From assembly GCA_032718565.1 (NCBI GenBank), contig JAVGVS010000018.1:1-64000 (forward strand): DNA of 64,000 nt. Reading direction: 5' to 3'. Under the pieces are notes generated by a model, which was not told the origin of the DNA, searched no databases, and was given only the letters and a program-made list of their open reading frames with translations. Source of the stretch: Distichodus sexfasciatus. Lineage: Eukaryota > Chordata > Actinopteri > Characiformes > Distichodontidae. A program made the translations under genes and the position numbers. Shown here one piece after another: positions 9,788 through 20,420 of this stretch; within the stretch, counting starts at the first letter, position 1; each line of letters begins with the position of its first letter.

Positions 9788-10734
9788 AAAAAGGATGGGA
9801 AGAAAAAATAAAATATCCTAAAGTACAGATACTACCCCCTTCTGAATCAGAAGCGTGCAAAAGGGAAACCGTCACTCTGGTCTGTGTGGCTACAGAGTTT
9901 TTCCCTGACCATGTGATGGTGAATTGGTATGAGGATGGAAATGAACTTAAAACAAGAATTGCAACAGACGATAAAGCCACTAATGATACAGATACATACC
10001 ACATCACCAGCCGACTGGCCATTCCATATAAAGTGTGGATAAAAGGCTTTACGTTCAGCTGTAATGTAACATTTTATGATGGAACAAACTATAAACCCAC
10101 AATAGTTTCCATAAGTGGACCTCACGGTAAGAGTCAGAGTTACAGTAGATGTATTATTATTATTGTTATTATCGTTATTATTATTATTAGTATTATTATT
10201 GTACAACTGAAAGAAAGTCTTGTCTTTTCTCTCAGGTGGAGGTGAGACCAGGAGTCATTTAAAAACATTAAATCCTGTGTTCCAGCAGTGCTGTGTAACA
10301 AGTGTTTATTAAGTTTTTTTAGGCATATGTCTTGTTTTGCATGTTTAAATTTGGGTATTCTTTCTTTTCTAGCCGATTTCCTTTTGAAAGCAAAAACAAC
10401 AATGCTGGCATATGGTATCTTCATCGTCAAGAGTGTCGTTTATGGTGCTTTCATCCTGGTGATCATAGGAAGACGGGTAAATATAAAATACTAAATATAA
10501 ACAGATTTATTGTTTGCAAAACTTGTGTAAATCACCTATTTGACTTAAAGGAACACTCCACCTTGAAACATAAATGTGGCTAGAAAATACAGCCAGTGCC
10601 TAATAAATGTTATTTTTAGCTATGTTAGCATTCTTTTGGTGGACTGTTCCTGTAATTCCAACTTTTATATGCATTGTTCCTTTTTACATAATAACACATA
10701 CATTTTTCCTTTGCAGAGTTTTCTTTCAAAATAA
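9788..10734 (+). CDS. TRBC: TCR beta constant gene Cb1
   Basis: Exons: 9788-10126, 10236-10241, 10373-10476, 10717-10734 (stop TAA). Exon 1 completes the J-encoded G to start EKGWEEKIKYPK and encodes an Ig C1 domain: Cys in 'VTLVCVATEFFPDHV', Trp in 'VNWYEDG' and Cys in 'FTFSCNVTFYDG'. Exon 2 would be only 6 bases. Exon 3 holds the membrane segment with the conserved Lys and Tyr in 'FIVKSVVY', which in TCR chains contact CD3, and ends in Arg-Arg. Exon 4 adds SFLSK. All junction phases agree. The connecting peptide has no Cys, so the usual interchain disulphide partner is absent. AATAAA at 11122 probably ends the transcript. Confidence 0.9.
10148..10200 (+). repeat. TTA-type microsatellite in Cb1 intron 1
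   Basis: Run of ATT/GTT trinucleotides directly after Cb1 exon 1 and within its first intron. Confidence 0.85.
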
Positions 10735-11469
10735 CGGAGATAAGACTGCATTGATCCTGAGTAAGATCTGGCGTCTGTGACATAGCAGGAGATGATGCGC
10801 TGTTGCCATGGAGATATTTTGATGTTGTTAGTTTTGTGTAGAAAATTTGTGACTATTATTTTGTGCTTTGCCATCATATGTGCACTTGGCAGTTCTGTTC
10901 TACTTGATGATATATAGTCAACATGTTTCCTTTCATAATTACTTATTTGTCTATACATATACAGTATATATTCATTTCTTATTATATAGTACTTTCATGT
11001 GCCTGAGTTTTATATGATGTATGGACAGCAGGATTACAGGATAACATCAAACATATACACATTGCCAAGACTTGTTTGCTTGCTTTCTCAATTAAATGTT
11101 TATTGACATAAAACATTTCATAATAAATGTATATACTTTAATGGATCCATTGCAAATAATGAAGTTGTATGATTTTTTTTACACTGGAAAGCACTGACAT
11201 GACACCACTCTACATATTTTAATCACAGAAGTACACTATAGTCTTACAAGACCTTGACTATCAATGTGTGTAAGGCATTTTAACAATTATTATTTAGCTA
11301 ATTTTAGTGTGAGCAGGCTGAGGGTCGAAGTCTTGAGTTGTGAAGCCTCCTGAGAGGCCCCTCTGTGCGGAAGCTGTTAATGGGGAAACAGTGTTGTTCC
11401 TAATCTTAAATACACAGTGGGCCCCAAAGGCTGTGGTGCTGATAGATATCAATGACTTTTAGCTCTCTC
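10735..11469 (+). other. Cb1 3'UTR and spacer before second J cluster
   Basis: The first part is probably Cb1 3'UTR, up to AATAAA at 11122-11127. The remainder leads to J2.1. I looked for a second D (G-rich core between a 12-RSS and a 23-RSS) and found none that is convincing. Confidence 0.5.
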
Positions 11470-11497
11470 AGTTTATGTCAGGCCTTATGTCAGTGTG

Positions 11498-11548
11498 CCA
11501 GCTTCTCTGAATTGAAGTTTGGCCCCGGAACAAGGCTAACAGTTTTAG
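11498..11548 (+). CDS. TRBJ: TCR beta joining segment J2.1
   Basis: Nonamer-like AGTTTATGT (11470-11478), 12-base spacer, heptamer CAGTGTG (11491-11497). The coding end is SFSELKFGPGTRLTVL plus one base, donor GTGAGT. First of two J segments serving Cb2; its 'ELKFGPG' is unlike the J1 segments. Confidence 0.88.
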
Positions 11549-12043
11549 GTGAGTATGTTGTTTAAAATCTCACAGCATAGGATTGTGTACTTCATTATCA
11601 CTTTTTTCTTCCACCATCATAATAGTGCATAAACCAGAAGTTCATTAGGTTGTGATGCAAATGATTACCAAATCTTGGAAATTGTTTGATTTGGTTAAAA
11701 GCGTGTTTGTGGGATATAATTTAGTTAAAACCGTAAATTATGTTTTGTTACTTTGACCTTTGATAACATTATTCGGCTATTTATTTGGAATCGTTACACA
11801 TTATGCCAGACCTCATTGGTAATACGAACGCACCTCATCTGAAATTGGGAACACATTCATAACATACATATGTGACCAGCAAAAGTAATTATTTTATGCA
11901 TCAGGAATATCAGGTATATCAGAACTTCAGGTGATTATTGAACGGTCCCGCGTGTGCAAGTTGTGGACAATCCAAATAAAATTAAGCACTCCAATAAATG
12001 TTAATGGGAGAATTTGGTTTCTGTTGAGAGTTAAATCATTGTG

Positions 12044-12096
12044 TACTAGCTACTCAAAACTGGATTTTGGACCTGGCACAAAACTTACAGTTCTGG
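12044..12096 (+). CDS. TRBJ: TCR beta joining segment J2.2
   Basis: Nonamer GGTTTCTGT (12016-12024, one mismatch to GGTTTTTGT), exact 12-base spacer, heptamer CATTGTG (12037-12043). The coding end is YSKLDFGPGTKLTVL plus one base, donor GTAAGT. It shares the 'KL/LK.FGPG' style with J2.1. Confidence 0.9.
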
Positions 12097-12768
12097 GTAA
12101 GTCAGTGATAAAAGTGATGAATTCAATTAACATTTTCATTATGCACTTTAGTGGAGTCTGATCTACTATCAAAGAAGCTGTGATTCTTATATTTTTCAGT
12201 CTCTATTAATAACTCTGAATCTCAACATTCAAAGCTGATATGAATGAAATGGTTTAACTAAAATCTAAAACAGTGGTTTTAATGTAATTTTTTCTAATTT
12301 CTTTTTACTGATAATAAAAACCATATTGTACCAGAACATAATATCAGTCCTTAAGTGCTTTTACTGGGAAGGCATAATGTGTTTCAGCTGTAGCTGGAAG
12401 AAATAATTAGTTTGATCGCATGAGGCTTATGTTATTCATTATTAACACAGTTTTGAGGTCATTCTGTTTCAATTCCTTAAATTGAGCATAAAAAGAATCA
12501 GGCATGTAATTGTTATATTTAAAAGTTGAGAAGTGCTTCAAATCAAATATGAAAACCTCTTGATGTTTCTTTTTATTTAGACAATATGCTGATACTTCAC
12601 AGTAGTTTAACTGGGTCAATATTAATCAAATAATACTACTATCAATAGTACTAATTATCAATGAACATAAAATAACCAATTACATATTATATAAATTAAT
12701 AACATTTTTGTTAAATCGTTCACATTTATCGTTCACACTTTTTTCCTTTTATTTTTATTTCTCTTAAG

Positions 12769-13871
12769 ATCCCAATAAAACGGTTACAAACCCCAGTATC
12801 ACACTGCTGCATCCTTCCACAAAACAGCTCTGCGGGTGGTATGTGGTCATAGTGTGTATGGCCAGAGGCTTCTATCCCGATCATATTAACATCACCTGGC
12901 AAGTCAATGGAATCAGCAGAACAGTAGGAGTTGGGACGGACGAAACTGCCCTGCAAGATGGAAAAACAAAGTTTTACAGTTTTTCTAGCAGACTGAGGGT
13001 CAGCAGAACTGAGTGGACCAACATCAAAAACAAATTCACCTGCAATGTCTTTTTTTATAATGGAGCAACGCATCTGAACTTTTCAAAAACCACAAAATAT
13101 AACATAACAAGTAATTTTTCTACTAATCCATCCTGTGGCATCTAGGTCAGAGTCGATCTCAGCCCAAAGTCTCAGACCTATTCATAGACCTGAACCATGA
13201 AATGAGTTTGTAAAGCTTTAGAAAGAAAATCTGTATATTTAAGTCTCAATGGGCCTTGAGTTAAAGCTCATGATCTATTTGGCTCTTACTATTTTTAAAA
13301 ACATGTGCTTGAATTCTACACAGATTATTATAAAATGTATATTTGTTTTTTCTTTTCCCCAAGGTCATGTGATATCACGTAAGTAAAAACCTTTCCAGAA
13401 ATGTATCCATGTGCCACAGTTTTCAAATAAGCTGATCTAAAGAAAGACTGTTTAAAATAACACAACAGTGCAATGTTATAATGCTAATAATAATGTTTTA
13501 ACAAATATAGTTCATGTTGTAATTTTTTGACATTTTAGTGCGGTCACTGAACCTAGCGCACTTTGGCTACCTCCTGGTTCTCAGCAAAAGTCTGCTGTAC
13601 GCTTTCTTCATCTGTGCTGTGGTGTGGAAATGGAAGGTAAAAACATCATGTAAAAGCACAAACACAATGTACACTGTCTTATCAATTATCATTTTTATTA
13701 TTTATTGTAGGCAGAAAGAAATGCAGTTAACGAAGAATGGGGCTGTAACGACCCTGTGGAAAATATGAGTTTAATAATAACATTAATAATAAGCTAATAA
13801 GATCTGTTGCTGAATAAATATATTTCATTTTCACCCTACAGTTTACTGAAGAGAAGATGAGCAAGGACTAA
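12769..13871 (+). CDS. TRBC: TCR beta constant gene Cb2
   Basis: Exon 1 (12769-13110, acceptor CTTAAG) encodes a C1 domain beginning DPNKTVTNPSITLL, with Cys in 'VVIVCMARGFYPDHI', Trp in 'ITWQVNG' and Cys in 'FTCNVFFYNG'. Exon 2 (13364-13378) adds SHVIS. Exon 3 (13539-13636) holds the membrane segment with the Lys/Tyr signature 'LSKSLLYAFF'. The tail is uncertain: an exon at 13711 (AERNAVNEEWG..., open to TAA at about 13798) or a 30-base exon at 13842-13871 (FTEEKMSKD stop), separately or joined through a weak donor at 13756. The exon 1 donor (ACAA/GTAATT) is weak; if it is not used the frame runs to TAG at 13143. Only distantly similar to Cb1. Confidence 0.85.
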
Positions 13872-15436
13872 GCCATTTGAATCATCTTAATCACATGCTA
13901 ACTGATATTTCGTACTGGTAACTGATATTACAAAATGGTGAATTAAATGTTGTTCATGTCTATATTTACTTTGTAATTGTTCAGAGCTTGTAGTGCTATC
14001 CATCATGAAGTATAATCCATCACCAACAGCAACAGCAACAAAAAAAGAATTAAAAAATAAAAAGAAAATTCACAATTAATGTATTGTTCTTTTATGCAAT
14101 TTTGTTCATACATTGGAATATTTCTTTGCTTGCTGTACTCTTACTTTTTGTTATTTAGTGTTCAATTTGTTGTAGTGAATTACTGTATTTTTAAAAATAT
14201 GTCTGAGTGTTTCAATAAAAAATTAACCTGGCTCATAAACGGTTTGGATCGATTAAATGTTTTTGTTAAACTTAGCAGTGGAAAATCTACAGACATGAAA
14301 CCATGTGGGTGCCTTTACAATCTACATTTCCCAGTTTGTCTACAAGAAAAATATTTTTTGACTAGTAACACAATAAGTATGAAATGACTCATGGAAATCT
14401 ATTTCATATAAAAACCTGGTCTTTAAACAACAACTATGGCAAAACATCTATAAATATTGGAAAATGATTTAAAGGAAGTGACATTTTAGCTCCCTGTAAG
14501 TAATGATTCTTAAAAGGGTGACAATGTGTATTTAAAACTGCTCTTATGTCATCACACATTTGATAATTGTAAATATTATCAGGCACATTGAAAGGCCTGT
14601 AACAGAGTTAGACCGTGTTGGTGAGGATTGCAGGCAGGATGTGGTTGCTGCTCGCTGATAGAGGTGTGGGGGTTGTAGAGGCAGAGGGAGGAGAGGATGT
14701 GGTGATAGCACTCTCGAAATGAAGCTTTTACTCCTCCTTTTTTCTTACCACATATCTTCTTCGTACACACACACCTGCTAGTGCAATGAGCTTCAAAGCT
14801 CACGCTGCACCAAAAACGTGTAGCGGAAAATGTGTGCAACAAGAAAACCGGTGCAGAGCAACACACTTTTTGTGAAATATGTTTGCAGCTTCACAACCAT
14901 TTGCACTGTTTTGACTCTCCAAATGGTTCATCATACATATGTTTTGGGGGGGCATCATAGACTCCCATGTGTTCAAGAGAACAGCTGAGCCTTTTAAAAT
15001 GTAATTTAATCAAGACGTTGTCATATATAGATTTATCTTTAACTTTAAACTTCATGGACTTGAATTTATCCAATTATGACACATAGGGGATAAACAGTTC
15101 TGTGCAAATTCTGTGTGAAATGATTTTTTTGGGCTACCATAACTGATTCTAAAGCATTTAAAGAATATAAACTGTCAAACTTATTGATTGCACCCTTATT
15201 ACAGAGCTGTTGTTTTGGGTAAGTCAGTGAAAGGAAAAATGCTTAAATTAAGAATTTAGTGGTTAAAGAGGCAAATGCGGTTGATTTTTTCACTTTGAGA
15301 CATATAGTAAGTGTTAATGCTACTAAAAAAATGAACAGATCTTCTAAAGTCACAGGTCTCTGCTGGCTGCGCTAGGTCATTCAAGGTGATATCCTAAAAA
15401 TGCTTCTGACACATGTTTTATATATCCCAGGGTTGT
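13872..15436. other. Spacer after Cb2, no intact gene seen
   Basis: Begins with the presumed Cb2 3'UTR (AATAAA at 14057-14062). No intact exon was found further on. At about 15195-15230, 'acagagctgttgttttgg' followed by GTAAGTCAGTGA resembles a J segment 3' end with its donor, but no FGXG precedes it. A TRB enhancer could lie here; none is recognisable by eye. Confidence 0.45.
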
Positions 15437-15795
15437 GGTTTTTGTACAGCTCTGTGGCTTCCTTGGGACAATAAGCACTGGCAGCACAATACCACGCAGT
15501 ATAGTTGCCCTCAGTATCAGACTGGATTCTGAGCTGGGGTCATATACTTAGTAGCCACTGATGAGTACTAGTTCATGTATGGATTATCAAAACCAGTCGC
15601 AAAGCAGGATATCTTTAGGGGTGAACCAGGGAAAAGAACCAGCTTCCGTGGATCCTGCTGGACCTGTGCACCTGTGATGAAAATGCATTGTTTGAAAATG
15701 CAGCATCAAGTACATAACATTATATCGCTAACCTTATTGGCTTACAGAGAATGGAAGGCCATTGCAGCGTCAAAATACAAAGAACAAATAACAGT
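15437..15795 (-). pseudogene. TRBV: Inverted TCR beta V pseudogene
   Basis: On the minus strand this resembles the two intact inverted V segments. A leader-like exon ends near 15746 at a GTAAGC donor; the start ATG seems lost. The V exon (about 15476-15671) starts AQVQQDPRKLVLF and keeps 'LKISCFATGF' but meets a TAG in place of the core Trp after PYMN. It lacks about 100 bases of CDR2-FR3 and loses frame before a remnant CAAS end. The nonamer is still perfect (complement of 15437-15445) with a 23-base spacer, but the heptamer position is CTTATTG, so it should not recombine. Confidence 0.85.
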
Positions 15796-16766
15796 GACAG
15801 TGAGTCACAGTTTAAATTGTGTAGTGTTTGGGGCAGAGTCTTGTGTTTGAGCTGAAATTGTACTGTCCTTTATACAGACATTTTTCAGAAAATGACTTTT
15901 ATTTTAATGGAGGATGTTGATACTCTGTAAATCTGAGAGCATTTTATAAAAGAAACCATACCTTAATTTAAAACATTTGTATATTGAACTGGCATATACA
16001 ATTATTTGAAGAGTTATATTCAGTTTTAACCAACCAAATATAAACTTGAGATTTTTTTAGAGATTAAAATACAGTAATGATAATGATGATGATTAATGAA
16101 ATAAATTCTAATAATTTTAGATAGTTTAAAGATGCATGCCAATGGAATATAAGAGCAGAACAAATAGTCAAAACACTAAACCAAGTAACAAGTCTAAGGT
16201 CCATAAAACAATTCTGGTGGCAAATACAAAAAGAGTTTTATAAATAACATCATATGGTGATTAGAACTCAGGTAATGGTGACTGGGGAAATGACACAGGA
16301 GATTTAGGGAAAGAGGTAGAGGGATTCAGAACCAGGGATCTGGAAGGGACAATTCAGGACATTGTTTTTTCTTTTTTTTTTCTTTTAGGTATCCAAAGTA
16401 CAATTAATATTTTTTCCTAATAAAAAAAACATAAACATGATAGAGCAGTGATATCAGAAAAAAAATGCATTTCAGAAATATGAGCAAAGGGGAAAAAAAC
16501 TTTATTTCACATCCAAAAATAAACAAACAAGAGCTGTAAGGCGAAGAGTGTGGAAGAGAGATGGGGGTTTATTGGGTGAACAATATCAAGCCACAAAAAA
16601 GACACCATCTGTCTTGAAACTGAGAATTTTTTTTACTTCCTTTGGCTGTCTCAGCCTGAGTTTTAGTCAACAAAGCAAAAGTAAACCTCAAAATTAAAGC
16701 CAAAACATACTGAGGCCATATTCTTGTAAAAATTGTTTGTTTACATGAGTAACAATGTCTAATTGG
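15796..16766. other. Spacer between inverted V segments
   Basis: AT-rich with homopolymer runs; no exon, RSS or recognisable element was found. Confidence 0.5.
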
Positions 16767-16805
16767 TGTTTTTGTACAGCTCTGTGGCTGCTTTGGGACA
16801 CTGTG
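16767..16805 (-). promoter_or_regulatory. 23-RSS of inverted V-d
   Basis: Read on the minus strand: perfect heptamer CACAGTG (16805-16799), 23-base spacer, nonamer ACAAAAACA (16775-16767). Confidence 0.93.
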
Positions 16806-17232
16806 AGGACTGGCAGCACAGTACCACACAGCAGAGCCACTTTCAGTCACTCCGTCAGACTCCAAAATCATCCGAAGGTCTGCAGGTCTTTGAGCTTTAA
16901 ACTGGCCATTGCTGGCTGGATTGACTGTCTGTACACTCCGGGAGGTGAACATCAGTGTGAACCCTGATGCTGGAGTCCAACGGTACCAGTACAGATCTGG
17001 GTTGCTAGTCCCAGTAACTGAGCAGAAAACTTTCAGGTATGAGCCAGAAGAAACAACCAGATCATCTCGATCCTGTTGGACCTGGATCAGCTCCTGACCT
17101 GCAACATCATGCATTTTGTTAAAAAGTGATATTGAAACATCTTAGAATAATTGTATATGATTACATTATTGGCTTAAACATACTGGAAGCACATTTCAGA
17201 AACAAAATGCAGAGAAACACAAAGAGATGCAT
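16806..17232 (-). CDS. TRBV: Inverted TCR beta variable segment V-d
   Basis: Minus-strand germline V segment in two exons. The leader exon (17232-17184) encodes MHLFVFLCILFLKCAS and ends at donor GTATGT; the V exon (17098-16806) follows a TTGCAG acceptor. The domain has Cys in 'LKVFCSVTG', Trp in 'LYWYRWTP', 'SGFTLMFTS' and 'SAVWYCAAS' against its RSS. Frame open and phases match. As it lies downstream of both C genes in opposite orientation, it can join D-J only by inversion. 'YWYRW' and 'VWYCAAS' set this family apart from the forward V segments. Confidence 0.92.
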
Positions 17233-19189
17233 TTTAAAAATAAAGCACACAGTAGCAGTGAGAATAAATAGGTACCACATTTTGGGGAGTGGCTTTAGGG
17301 TACAGTTGTCTTTTGTCTGATTATAAATGTTCTATACAAATGTAATCTATAACACTGACTATACCCTGAGCACTCATAGGTTTTTAAAAAAATAAAATCT
17401 AGTTTTAAGTAAGGTCATATAATCATAACATTGCTATAGAAAGGTATTTATCTCATGACTCCAAATATAGTTTGTATCACTTTTGAAATTTGACCAAATT
17501 AATGCATTTTCAAAACTGCAAGTCTATGATTTTCTAAAAGTCAAAATATGTCAAAATAAGACGTTGGATGAGATAAGATGTTGGAACTATAGAGAACCAA
17601 TAAAGCATCACATGTATTGTAAACAGAGCCCCACCCAGTGGTCAAGTTACTGGAGTGTAAATGTGGTTCTGAGTAAGAGTAATCTAAAATAAATTACAAC
17701 AAAAGTCCAAAACTGAGTCGTAACATTTATTAATATATTATAATATTTGTGCAGTATATAAAGAAAAAAACAAGTACAAAGTGATGTAATATATTCCAAA
17801 GGTAAAATGCCTGCATAGTGCTTTACCATGGATAAATGCTTTTAAAATGTTCCACTCATAGAATGGAATCAGAAAGTATGTATTATAATGCAGCTTGAGG
17901 TCTCCAGTACTGTGACCTGATCATCTCAGTGATATCTTGATTGAAAAGTTACCGTAAGAAAACCTGTTGTTGAAACACAGACCGACTTAAGGGAAACAAC
18001 TAACAAATGGAAACTGTGAGAAAATCAGCCGATAATCAAACCAGACTTTCGTTTTGACTGTTTCCTTGCTTCCTGTTGAATAACGTAACCAGACATCATG
18101 TTGCATATCTTACCTTAAGCAACAACTTTTCTGATCACGTTTCAGTTTCTCTCAGCCATGTGAATTCAAACAGAAAGGCAGAATGCAAAAGGCCTCATGT
18201 TTTGATGCTATTTTTGTACATCTATTTTAAATAATTAACCTCTAGATCTGTACTGCACAGCAACCCATTGTTTCTGTGTTATATTTCATATTGTGTGTCA
18301 CATTTTATATTGTCTTCATCACTTATTACTTGTACTGTTCAGGTTGCAACACTGCTACACTGTTATACGGGTCCAACGCTGTTTACACCATTGTGCTGAC
18401 ATTGCATAATGCACTTTAACTTCATCCTTATAACTTACAACATGTAACTGCAATTGTTCATCTGTAAATCTGTTCATATCTATATTAGACTTCAAAGCTT
18501 CTACTTCAAAATTTACTATTTATATTTTTTCATATTTTATCTTTTTAACTTGTATTCTTGTTTTACTTTTTAAAACATTTTCTATGGTTGCACAGTCAAA
18601 GAGCGAGTGGTTCAGGATGTATTTCAGTGCATATTGTACTTGTATAATTAGGCATGTGATAAAGAATCTTGAATCTTTTGAATCTAGTAATTTAAGTTGC
18701 AGAGTTAAAGTTTCATGCAAAGTAACTTAAGTAAACTAAGTCTTGCGGTTCAGAATCCTTTTAAAGACTGCATTAATGATTTCAAATTGCACCACAAATA
18801 TTCTGTCTGAGGAAGTCTTCTAACAACAAAACAAATGTCTAGTTTATTCATTTGTCTTTGTTTACATGACCAAGACATAATTAGATTAAAAAATACATTA
18901 TGCCAAGGTGTGTGTCAGTGAGATTTTATGAGTACTGTTTATTTGATAAACATAGAAAGATTCCTTGGAACAATAAAAGCGCATGGATCTGTATTAAGAT
19001 ATATGAAATCCAATTTTTGTGTTCAAACTGAAAAATTCTATTTATATGTTGATTTGAGTAAGTACTCCAGTCATTTTCAATGTCAATCCAGTTCGGTGCC
19101 AAAATGTGTTTCTGAGTCAGTGTCATGTTCTTCCGCAATAGCATTCAGGAGTGTTGATTTGATATGAGGCCTTAAGTGTGACTTGGTGT
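17233..19189. other. Spacer between inverted V segments
   Basis: About 1.9 kb without a recognisable exon. It presumably holds the promoter of V-d in its first few hundred bases (minus-strand direction). No element with clear borders was seen. Confidence 0.5.
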
Positions 19190-19228
19190 GGTTTTTGTAC
19201 AGCTCTGTGGCTGCTCTGGGACACTGTG
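19190..19228 (-). promoter_or_regulatory. 23-RSS of inverted V-e
   Basis: Read on the minus strand: heptamer CACAGTG (19228-19222), 23-base spacer, nonamer ACAAAAACC (19198-19190). Both elements are perfect consensus, the best RSS in the window. Confidence 0.95.
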
Positions 19229-19659
19229 AGGACTGGCAGCACAGTACCACACAACAGAGCTGCTCTCAGTCACTCCATTAGACTGTAATATCATCTGAAG
19301 GTCTGTGGGTCTTGTGGATGTATATTGCCCATCACTGGCAGGGCTCATCGAACTCGCACCCGCTGAGGTGAAGACCAGTGTGAACCCTGATGCTTGAGTC
19401 CAGCGGTACCAGTACAGGTATGGGCTAGTAGTACCAGTTACTGAACAGGAGATTTTCAGGTGTGAAGCGGTGGAAAGAACCAGAACCTCTGGATCCTGCG
19501 TGACCTGGATGAGCTGCTGACCTAAAATAGAAAATATTTTCAATAGTGCAATTAAAAATGTTCACAGCTTATATTTATACACTCACAACATGAAATAAAC
19601 TTACACAAAGTTGCAGGCCATTGTAGAGTCAAAATGCAGAGAAAGAAATACAGAGACAT
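19229..19659 (-). CDS. TRBV: Inverted TCR beta variable segment V-e
   Basis: Minus-strand germline V segment. The leader exon (19659-19605) encodes MSLYFFLCILTLQWPATL plus one base before donor GTAAGT. The V exon (19521-19229) follows a TTTTAG acceptor and reads QQLIQVTQDPEVLVL, 'LKISCSVTG', 'LYWYRWTQ', 'SGFTLVFTS' and 'SVVWYCAAS'. Intact, with a consensus RSS. It is a close paralogue of V-d 2.4 kb away in the same orientation. Rearrangement to D-J must be by inversion, which keeps the intervening DNA in the chromosome. Confidence 0.93.
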
Positions 19660-20216
19660 TTTGTTTAGTGACACCTCTGGCTGAGAATAATGCGAAAGCT
19701 AATAAGCCTAAGGAAGTGGAACATAACATCATCCCATTCAGGACTGCAAATACTGCACCACACTAAACATGTCACTTGTGTCCGTTCATCTGAAGTTGCT
19801 TAAATGATGCCCGTAAGACTTTACACAACACCCACCCCTTCAAATTGTTCACAATGTCCTTCTTCAAACTGAAACATTTCCGTTGTAAACAGAGCCACCC
19901 AGTGGTGGCAGAAGAAGAGTTTTTAGTGTCACACCTACGTGGGGTCACATTTAATGTTTAATATCTTCAAATTCATTTGCACCATCAAGCCTGATACACC
20001 TATGGAAACGTCTTAAAATATATACTTAAAAAGGAAAAAATTAAACATATTATTTATAAATACTAACATATACTATGGGTGAAATTAACCATAAAATATA
20101 AATATGTGAACATGTATTTTACAAATTATATATTTTATGCATTTAATGTTAGAAATGTGATACAATAGGCATAAAAGTGGAAATGTAAAAGAATTACATT
20201 TATTTAAGAATAGTGC

Positions 20217-20412
20217 AGGAGTGAGTGAGTGATTGTCATTGTGAAAACAGCACAGCGCAGCATTTGGTGCACCACAATGAAATGTGACCTTTGGATTTGA
20301 CCCATCAGTGAAGAATCAGTGGGCAGCTTTTGGCAGCGCCCAGTGAGCAATCCTTTACTGGTGAGAAATCACAGCGCCAACTCCCTAAGCGTTACACTAC
20401 CAACTGCCCCGA
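20217..20412 (-). mobile_element. tRNA-derived SINE copy 1
   Basis: On the minus strand it begins 'ggggcagttggtagtgtaac', a tRNA-like head, continues with 'actgggcgctgcc' and 'aaaggtcacatttcattgtg', and ends in a CAC/ACA-rich tail. The same order of parts recurs near 47.6 and 52.6 kb, which marks it as a dispersed family. Confidence 0.75.
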
Positions 20413-20420
20413 ATTTGTAA

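Noticed and set aside
9847..10206. Minus-strand frame opposite Cb1 exon 1
   Set aside because: Shadow of the Cb1 exon plus the TTA repeat, which gives an Asn run.
11392..11430. CACAGTG at 11413 followed by 'ggccccaaagg', a possible D segment before J2.1
   Set aside because: The upstream sequence at 12-base spacing (TGTTGTTCC) is not a nonamer and no 23-RSS follows.
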